From Prevotella sp. oral taxon 475 (GTDB lineage: Bacteria > Bacteroidota > Bacteroidia > Bacteroidales > Bacteroidaceae): DNA of 64,000 nucleotides. Of the stretch, positions 59,301 through 64,000 are shown piece by piece (positions within the stretch are counted from its first letter, which is position 1; every line of letters begins with the position of its first letter). The stretch is taken from positions 434,001-498,000 of the forward strand of contig NZ_CP072334.1 of assembly GCF_018127805.1 (NCBI RefSeq). Direction: 5' to 3'. The notes below the pieces were generated by a model that saw nothing but the letters and a program-made list of their open reading frames with translations, had not been told where the DNA came from and did not search any database. The position numbers and the translations under genes are program-made.

Positions 59301-59901
59301 GATCTTTTCCGATTTGGATGGAAACAATAAGATCAACAATGGCAAAGGCACGCTCGAAGACCATGGCGACCTGGTGAAACTGGGTAATTCTCAGCCCAGA
59401 TACCACTACGGTTTCTCGCTCAATCTCTCTTGGTATGGTTTCGATATGTCGATGTTCTGGCAGGGAATAGGTAAGCAACATGTCTATCCCGGCGACAACA
59501 ACATGATGTTCTGGGGTCCGTATGCACGTGCTTACAGTTCGTTTATCCCCAAAGATTTCCCCGAAAAGGTGTGGTCTACGGAGAATCCCAATGCTTATTT
59601 CCCACGTGCCGGACAAGATCAGGCTCGCTGGTTTACCATGAGCAAGGTGAACGATCGCTATCTACAGAACGTGGCTTATTGCCGTTTGAAGAACTTCACT
59701 GTGGGTTATACCCTGCCCAAGACGCTGACAAAGAAGGCTTATCTTGAAAAGGTGCGCCTCTACTTCAGTGGCGAAAACCTTCTTACCACCACGAAGTTGA
59801 AGAGCGACTACTTAGATCCCGAGCAGATGACAACCGACAGAAACGGTCGCGTTTATCCCTTCTCGAAGACGTTCTCCTTCGGACTTGACGTTTCATTTTA
59901 A
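56374..59901 (+). CDS. SusC/RagA family TonB-linked transporter with N-terminal STN signalling domain
   Basis: 1175 residues. After the signal peptide (SVSALLLMAPLGMFAAP) comes an STN domain at about 45-115 (SVLGYIEKNSNYVFLYNAEV and AMDILKDLCRAAGLTF), then a carboxypeptidase-regulatory-like domain (ISGTVTDAAGEPIVGATISE, about 130-215), TonB-box-like LDEVVVIGYGTKKKANLIGA, plug (VSSVGQMLQGQVPNLNISFG, LVLIDGVEGDIDRINPNDIE) and a barrel ending KTFSFGLDVSF. The STN domain is the part that contacts FecR, so this porin both imports and senses its ligand. SusD and enzyme genes follow, ending in a GH89. Confidence 0.96.
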   Translation: MREKFRQETRRWQLLQRSVSALLLMAPLGMFAAPTGSDRLANVCYSVAAEQQTVGSVLGYIEKNSNYVFLYNAEVQKLLNNKVSVALGNRPAMDILKDLCRAAGLTFRTSGNQITLTADKHSSTSKSEKTGQRTISGTVTDAAGEPIVGATISEKGGRNGATTNINGEFSLEVNTDNLLTISYVGFTPQTLKPREGMHVTLKEEAKGLDEVVVIGYGTKKKANLIGAVSLVTSDELKDRPVSSVGQMLQGQVPNLNISFGSGMPGEATKLNIRGATSLKNTGAPLVLIDGVEGDIDRINPNDIESISVLKDAASAAIYGARAGFGVIIITTKSNKDGQAHITYNGRFSFSAPTTKTQFMTNGYETAKLVDTFFNATSGSSYSKLTADDYKELEARRYDTVENPARPWVKVGTDGRYHYYGNFDWYNYLFDFSQPTWSHNLSINGGNSKMNYMLSGGMNDRDGVYALSNDKYRTRTLMAKFNAEVTPWLSIFSSASLFKSKYHQAGYDFEGGGNVGNLTFHAMPWLVPVNPDGTNVYTLPNTSDKPADGFAAMLRTGNGFTSVNKTEQTYAVGGVLKLMEGLELTGKMTYRTFVKDKLARTANFQYSERPSVIQTANTGFFGNRLKDGRTTSDIYVYDLYGNYHKTFAEAHNLTVMAGMNYEKGSFKWVEPSGNDLLSETLNDLALSVGAKNVKAWRNEYALLGYFGRLSYDYLGKYIAEVNMRYDGTSRFKSSDRWGFFPSMALGWRISEEQFFTSLKPTISNLKLRFSVGSLGNQVTDGYTNPYYPYIRTISLENTTKFNYIFDNAQTVYAKIGAPVSGSLTWETVVTKNVGLDLGLLNNRLGLTLDVYRRNTKDMLATSLTLPAVYGYSVPLENNGELRTTGFELAVSWNDKFLLAGKPFYYGVTASLADSKSKLVKYKGNETKVLGSYYEGMEWGEIWGYRVEGIYQTDAEVAARGVDQSFLGSKFSNKAGDLIFSDLDGNNKINNGKGTLEDHGDLVKLGNSQPRYHYGFSLNLSWYGFDMSMFWQGIGKQHVYPGDNNMMFWGPYARAYSSFIPKDFPEKVWSTENPNAYFPRAGQDQARWFTMSKVNDRYLQNVAYCRLKNFTVGYTLPKTLTKKAYLEKVRLYFSGENLLTTTKLKSDYLDPEQMTTDRNGRVYPFSKTFSFGLDVSF

Positions 59902-59913
59902 AGCTATCCCATC

Positions 59914-61692
59914 ATGAAAAAGCTATTTATAACTCCATGTCTGGTTGCAGCGGCGTTGCTGACGAGCTGTAATCTCGACTTGGTTCCGCAAGATAAGCTT
60001 GCCGATACCAACTATTTCAATAATCGGGCAGAGCTGGAAGCCTTCACCAACGGTTTCTATTCCAGCATCCCGGAGGCTGCAACTCTGTATGGAGAGACGG
60101 CCGACATCATCATCCCCTCTACATTAACGTCCGAAGTTCTCGGAACTCGCACCGTGCCAGGTTCGGGCGGTGGATGGAGCTGGACGACCCTTTCAGACAT
60201 CAATACCTTCTTGCAGGGATCCAATCGTTGTCCCGATGAGGCCGCTCGGAAGGAGTATCAGGGTCTGGCACGTTTCTTCCGGGCCTACTTCTACTTTGAT
60301 AAAGTGAAGCATTTTGGCGAAGTTCCCTGGTTCGACGAGCCGTTATCCTCTACCGATGGCCGACTTTACGCACCGCGAACAGCCCGCAACGAGTTGATGA
60401 CCAAGATAAAAGAAGATCTCGATAACGCCATCGACAACCTGCCAACAGCCAAGAGTACCTACCGCGTCACCAAGTGGACCGCTTTGGCTTTGAAGTCGCG
60501 CGTCTTCCTTTACGAGGGCACTTATCGCAAGTATCACGGCATAGCCGGTTACGAACAGTACCTCAATGAAGCGGCATCGGCAGCAGAAGCCTTCATCGAC
60601 AACAGTCCTTACGGCATTTATAACGAAGGTTCGCAGCCCTATCGCGACCTCTTTGCCTCGGACAATGCAAAGAACACGGAAGTGATTTTGGCCCGCAACT
60701 TCAACCTGAAGCTCAACATCGTGCACAGTGCCAACCAGTATTTCTTTGCCGCAGGCACGTCTCCCGGCGTGAATAAGAAGATTGTGGACAGCTATTTGAT
60801 GAAAAACGGCACGCGGTTTACCGACTTAGCCGGCTATCAAACCAGGCAGTTCTACGCCGAAACGCAGAACCGTGACCCACGTCTTTCGCAGACAATCGTT
60901 ACCCCGGGCTTCACCCGTATCGGCAGTTCGACGGTGCTTCCGCCCGACTTCTCCGCAGCCACCACGGCCTATCAGATCATCAAATGGGTGAGCGATACTA
61001 AATCAGACGGTTACAACAAGTCGCACAACGACATGATCATCTTCCGTTCTGCCGAGGTGTATCTCAACTTTGCAGAGGCCAAAGCCGAGCTGGGCACATT
61101 GACACAGACCGACTTAGACAAGTCCATCAAGAAGATACGCGACCGTGTGGGCATGCCCAACCTCAGTCTCACGGCGGCCAATGCCAACCCCGACCCCTAT
61201 CTCTCGGCAGCCGAAACGGGCTATCCCAATGTGAGCGGGGCCAACAAAGGCATCATCTTAGAGATTCGTCGTGAGCGCACCATCGAGCTTTTGGCAGAAG
61301 GATTCCGCTACGACGACCTGATGAGATGGAAGGAAGGAAAAGCCTTTGAGAAGCAATTCAAGGGCATGTACATTCCCGCTCTCGACCCCGTGAAGCACTA
61401 TGTAGTGTGCGATCTCAACGGAAACGGCACGATAGACAACAACGATATCTGTATCTACGATGGCTCGTTGCCCAGCAAAACCACATATACAGAGCTGGCA
61501 CCCATCAGGTATTTCCGTAAGTTGAACACAGAAATCCGTTTATCCGGAGGCACAAGCGGCGGCAACATCATCGTGCATGACATTGCCAACGGTGCTCGCA
61601 CCTGGAACGAAAACCGCGATTATCTCTATCCCATCCCGCAAGATCAGATTACGCTCTACGGCGGTGTGATACAGCAGAACCCCAATTGGTAA
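59914..61692 (+). CDS. SusD family nutrient-binding lipoprotein
   Basis: 592 residues, 12 bp after its SusC. The lipoprotein signal ends in AALLTSC (Cys 19). LDLVPQDKLADTNYFNNRAE, RFFRAYFYFDKVKHFGEVPW and VTKWTALALKSRVFLYEGTY are canonical SusD TPR segments; the C-terminal GIILEIRRERTIELLAEGFR and YDDLMRWKEGKAFEKQF are the conserved SusD end. It sits on the outer surface and delivers a glycan to SusC. With a GH89 downstream the ligand may contain alpha-linked GlcNAc, as in gastric-type mucin or heparan-type chains. Confidence 0.96.
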   Translation: MKKLFITPCLVAAALLTSCNLDLVPQDKLADTNYFNNRAELEAFTNGFYSSIPEAATLYGETADIIIPSTLTSEVLGTRTVPGSGGGWSWTTLSDINTFLQGSNRCPDEAARKEYQGLARFFRAYFYFDKVKHFGEVPWFDEPLSSTDGRLYAPRTARNELMTKIKEDLDNAIDNLPTAKSTYRVTKWTALALKSRVFLYEGTYRKYHGIAGYEQYLNEAASAAEAFIDNSPYGIYNEGSQPYRDLFASDNAKNTEVILARNFNLKLNIVHSANQYFFAAGTSPGVNKKIVDSYLMKNGTRFTDLAGYQTRQFYAETQNRDPRLSQTIVTPGFTRIGSSTVLPPDFSAATTAYQIIKWVSDTKSDGYNKSHNDMIIFRSAEVYLNFAEAKAELGTLTQTDLDKSIKKIRDRVGMPNLSLTAANANPDPYLSAAETGYPNVSGANKGIILEIRRERTIELLAEGFRYDDLMRWKEGKAFEKQFKGMYIPALDPVKHYVVCDLNGNGTIDNNDICIYDGSLPSKTTYTELAPIRYFRKLNTEIRLSGGTSGGNIIVHDIANGARTWNENRDYLYPIPQDQITLYGGVIQQNPNW

Positions 61693-61701
61693 CCCCTATT
61701 T

Positions 61702-61761
61702 ACGGCGGGTGGGACCATCGAAAGGGCTCGATGCCCTGCGATGCGCCTACCCGCCGTTTTC
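61702..61761 (+). terminator. Terminator or attenuator inside the second SusC/SusD locus
   Basis: ACGGCGGGT (61702-61710) and ACCCGCCGT (61749-61757) pair perfectly, with an inner CATCG/CGATG hairpin, and run into TTTTCT. It lies 10 bp after the SusD stop, so the genes behind it may be expressed at a lower level. Confidence 0.8.
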
Positions 61762-61882
61762 TATCAAGTTCATTCACACATTCAGGAAAACAGAAAAAAG
61801 GCTATCGTTCGTCACGAAAGCGAACGGGCGAAGCCACTCGAAAATTCATCGATTCAACAACTTATTTATATATATATTTACA

Positions 61883-62785
61883 ATGCGACATTTTCTTCAC
61901 CCCTCTCTCATCCTCTCCACCCTTGCCTTTTGTGCCCTGCCCATGATGGGATGCGGTGGCAGCAACGGGTCTACGGGGAACATTCCCAACTTCCAACCCA
62001 AACCCGAAACGGAGACCTACAAGTATGAAAAACCCGCCGGCACACTGCGGCTGATGACCTACAACAGCTACTACTGCAAGAGCAACACAGGCGCACCCGC
62101 CTTTACCGACGAGAATACGCGAGCCTTTGGCGAGGTGATTAAGGCCCTGAATCCCGACGTTATCGCCATTCAAGAGCTCGACAGTGCCAGCCGTGAGCGT
62201 TTCAAGCGTTATCTTCTGCAAGACATCCAGCGAGTGGCGGGCAGCGACTACGAGATTGTTTTCGGTTCGGCAGCCAAGTACGACGGTGGTAAAATCGGCT
62301 GTGGTGTGATGTATAAAAAGAGCTTGCAGCCCAAGTCCATCCGTCAGGTAGAACTTCCTGGCAAAGAGGCGCGCAAGCTGGTTATCATCTCTTTCCCGCA
62401 GTTCACCTTCGTTGGCACGCACCTCGACTTAGAGGCGCGCCATCGGCAGAGCAGCATCGACCTGCTGCAACACGAGCTGCCGGCCTATGACACGACTCCC
62501 ATCTTCTTTGCAGGCGACCTCAACGATAGTCCCACATGGAAGCCGGAAGACTCTGCTTTCCCCAAGATACAAACGCTTTTCAACATCATCAGTGCCACGA
62601 CGGGCAGTCTTCCCGGTCAGCCCAACGTCACGATCGACTACGTATTGGTGGACAAAAAGCACGCCTCGCAGGTGGAAGTGAAGCAGACCAGCGTCGTATC
62701 GAAACTTCAGATCGATGGCACAACGAAAGACATCTCCACCGTTTCCGACCATTATCCCGTCTTTGTAGATGTCAAGTTGAAGTAG
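61883..62785 (+). CDS. Lipoprotein of the endonuclease/exonuclease/phosphatase family
   Basis: 300 residues from the ATG at 61883, which opens a lipoprotein signal (LILSTLAFCALPMMGC, Cys 23) followed by a Gly/Ser linker; the upstream extension lies in the terminator region and lacks a leader. EEP motifs: LRLMTYNSYYCKSN, VIAIQELDSASRERF, GGKIGCGVMYKK, FVGTHLDLEARHRQS, FFAGDLNDSP and TVSDHYPVFVDV. EEP lipoproteins are found in several Bacteroidota glycan loci; the substrate may be a phosphodiester or a sulfated/phosphorylated glycan. Part of the same locus as the GH89. Confidence 0.88.
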   Translation: MRHFLHPSLILSTLAFCALPMMGCGGSNGSTGNIPNFQPKPETETYKYEKPAGTLRLMTYNSYYCKSNTGAPAFTDENTRAFGEVIKALNPDVIAIQELDSASRERFKRYLLQDIQRVAGSDYEIVFGSAAKYDGGKIGCGVMYKKSLQPKSIRQVELPGKEARKLVIISFPQFTFVGTHLDLEARHRQSSIDLLQHELPAYDTTPIFFAGDLNDSPTWKPEDSAFPKIQTLFNIISATTGSLPGQPNVTIDYVLVDKKHASQVEVKQTSVVSKLQIDGTTKDISTVSDHYPVFVDVKLK

Positions 62786-62815
62786 TTGTACGTCGACAAG
62801 TTGACACCTCATTTT

Positions 62816-62900
62816 TCAAAAGATAAGCTTTTGACCTTCAAAACATGGTCTTTTGACTGTCAAAACACGGTCTTTTGACCTTCAAAAGATAAGCTTTTGC
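62816..62900. repeat. 22-bp-period array H of short palindromes
   Basis: Four 19-bp near-palindromes start at 62816, 62838, 62860 and 62882, separated by 3-bp CCT or CTG. Units are TCAAAAGATAAGCTTTTGA (first and nearly last) and TCAAAACATGGTCTTTTGA or its one-base variant. The period is 22 bp as in arrays A-G but the core differs. It lies between the EEP lipoprotein and GH89 genes. Confidence 0.9.
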
Positions 62901-62965
62901 AAGGCGATGTTTTATTGATAGCGTAAGTATCGTTCAATCAGCAATTTACAAATATATTTCTCACG

Positions 62966-64000
62966 ATGATTCGACACACGGTTTTTCGTCTTCTCTTCCT
63001 CGTTTTGTGCTGCGCATTCGGTGCCCCTGCACATGCCGATCGCTTCGATGGCGTGCGGCAGTTGTTGGCCCGTCGGTTCCCATCGCTGCGCGATAAAGTG
63101 ACGTTCGGCGAGCTGTCTAGCTCAGGAAAAGAAGCCTTCTCGATGAAGACGCAGAACGGGCGTCTTCTCATCCGGGCCAATTCGGCCTCTGCCGCAGCCG
63201 TGGGGCTCAATCATTATCTCAACCACTTCTGCCACGCCAGTCTGTCTCACAATGCCGACAATCTGCCCGCCACGTTGCGCATCGTGCCCATACAGGGTGA
63301 AGTGCGAGTGGAAACGGCGTTCCGCTATCGCTATGCACTCAACTATTGCACCTATAATTACACCTATTCTTTTTACAACTGGGCCGACTTCGAACGAGAA
63401 ATCGACTGGATGGCCCTTAACGGCATCAACCTGATGTTGGCCCCGATGGGGATGGAAAAAGTGTGGGCCGAGACGCTGCGGCAGCTTGGATTCAGTGAGA
63501 AAGACATAGCGCGATTCATCCCCGGGCCCGGTTATACGGCGTGGTGGCTCATGGGCAACCTCGAAGGATGGGGCGGACCGATGAGTCAACCCTTGATAGA
63601 GGCGCGCTATCGGTTGCAGAAAAAGATGCTGGCTCGCATGCGTTCGTTGGGCATCGAGCCCGTTGTGCAGGGCTTTCCGGGGCTTGTGCCCACGTTTTTC
63701 AAGGAAAAATATCCGCGGGCCAGGCTCATTCCGCAGGGCAAGTGGGGCAGTTTCGACCGTCCGTCGGTGCTATTGCCCGGCGATACGCTCTATCATCGGG
63801 TAGCAAAAGCCTATTATGAAAGCCTCATCAAGTGCTACGGTCGCCACTTCGAGTTCCTTGGCGGCGACCTCTTTCACGAAGGCGGCAACACCACCGGCGT
63901 CGATGTAGCACGCACGGCGGCAGAGGTTCAACGCACCATGCTCTCCTATTTTCCCCGCGCCAAATGGGTATTGCAAGGCTGGAACAAAAATCCCTCGCCG
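62966..64000 (+). CDS. GH89 family alpha-N-acetylglucosaminidase (3' end cut by window edge)
   Basis: The first 345 residues are present, open to the window edge; full family members have about 700. The signal peptide is FRLLFLVLCCAFGAPAHA. An N-terminal domain (LLARRFPSLRDKVTFGELSS and LIRANSASAAAVGLNHYL) precedes the GH89 catalytic domain: FRYRYALNYCTYNYTYSFYN from about 120, DWMALNGINLMLAPMGMEKV, WWLMGNLEGWGGPMSQPL and FEFLGGDLFHEGG. The family, named for human NAGLU, removes terminal alpha-linked GlcNAc from mucin-type glycans or heparan. It belongs to the SusC/SusD locus upstream. Confidence 0.95.
   Translation, partial: MIRHTVFRLLFLVLCCAFGAPAHADRFDGVRQLLARRFPSLRDKVTFGELSSSGKEAFSMKTQNGRLLIRANSASAAAVGLNHYLNHFCHASLSHNADNLPATLRIVPIQGEVRVETAFRYRYALNYCTYNYTYSFYNWADFEREIDWMALNGINLMLAPMGMEKVWAETLRQLGFSEKDIARFIPGPGYTAWWLMGNLEGWGGPMSQPLIEARYRLQKKMLARMRSLGIEPVVQGFPGLVPTFFKEKYPRARLIPQGKWGSFDRPSVLLPGDTLYHRVAKAYYESLIKCYGRHFEFLGGDLFHEGGNTTGVDVARTAAEVQRTMLSYFPRAKWVLQGWNKNPSP

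Overview
The window looks like a chromosome segment of a Bacteroidota bacterium, most likely a Prevotella-type organism (species not determinable by eye). Supporting signs are many promoters of the Bacteroidota form (TTTG or TTG, about 19-21 bp, then TAnnTTTG, usually TATCTTTG), two SusC/SusD outer-membrane pairs, an ECF sigma/FecR pair, a NigD-like lipoprotein, a fused SecDF, and many secreted proteins with signal peptides or lipoboxes. Gene content suggests a host-associated glycan forager: sialic acid mutarotase NanM beside an MFS permease (cut by the left edge), a GH92 alpha-mannosidase, and a GH89 alpha-N-acetylglucosaminidase (cut by the right edge) behind a SusC/SusD pair.

Layout. 1-6.3 kb (minus strand): MFS permease, NanM, coiled-coil exported protein, uridine kinase, uracil-DNA-glycosylase-family protein, an endonuclease/exonuclease/phosphatase (EEP) protein and a DUF481-like outer membrane protein. 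6.6-11.0 kb (plus): NigD-like lipoprotein, ECF sigma factor, membrane-anchored beta-barrel protein, then a NodB deacetylase/GT2 pair. About 11.2-26.8 kb: a mobilizable genomic element with relaxase, MobC, DUF3408 protein, two excisionase-like HTH proteins, AT-rich cargo and two tyrosine recombinases. 27.2-32.4 kb: glycine-zipper lipoprotein and an MFS-hemN-hemG operon for late porphyrin synthesis. 32.5-41.3 kb: HxlR regulator, DJ-1 protein, GH92, DMT exporter, two more EEP proteins, HU and a rhomboid protease. 41.4-48.7 kb: housekeeping genes (secDF, tRNA-Arg, miaB, ABC ATPase, HIT, greA). 49-64 kb: a minus-strand SusC/SusD pair, then divergently ECF sigma, FecR, SusC with an STN domain, SusD, EEP lipoprotein and GH89.

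The mobile-element cargo is the most unusual part. It holds a 1097-residue superfamily II helicase with a possible C-terminal nuclease motif, followed without a gap by an AlkC/AlkD-like HEAT-repeat protein (a candidate two-gene genome-defence or DNA-damage module). Behind it is a run of small enzymes, several fused or decaying: a P-loop kinase fused to a DUF3781-like domain, a ClbS/DfsB-family protein, a GNAT fused to a DUF4180-like domain that has an in-frame stop, and a methyltransferase broken by a 237-bp MITE-like insertion plus a one-base frameshift.

A second unexpected layer is the intergenic DNA. At least six places carry short arrays of a 22-bp-period repeat with core CAAAAGCTAAGAAAA, in one or both orientations, and a seventh array has the same 22-bp period with a different palindromic unit. 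A separate 41-bp tandem array lies downstream of secDF. None is coding and none has the repeat/unique-spacer form of CRISPR.
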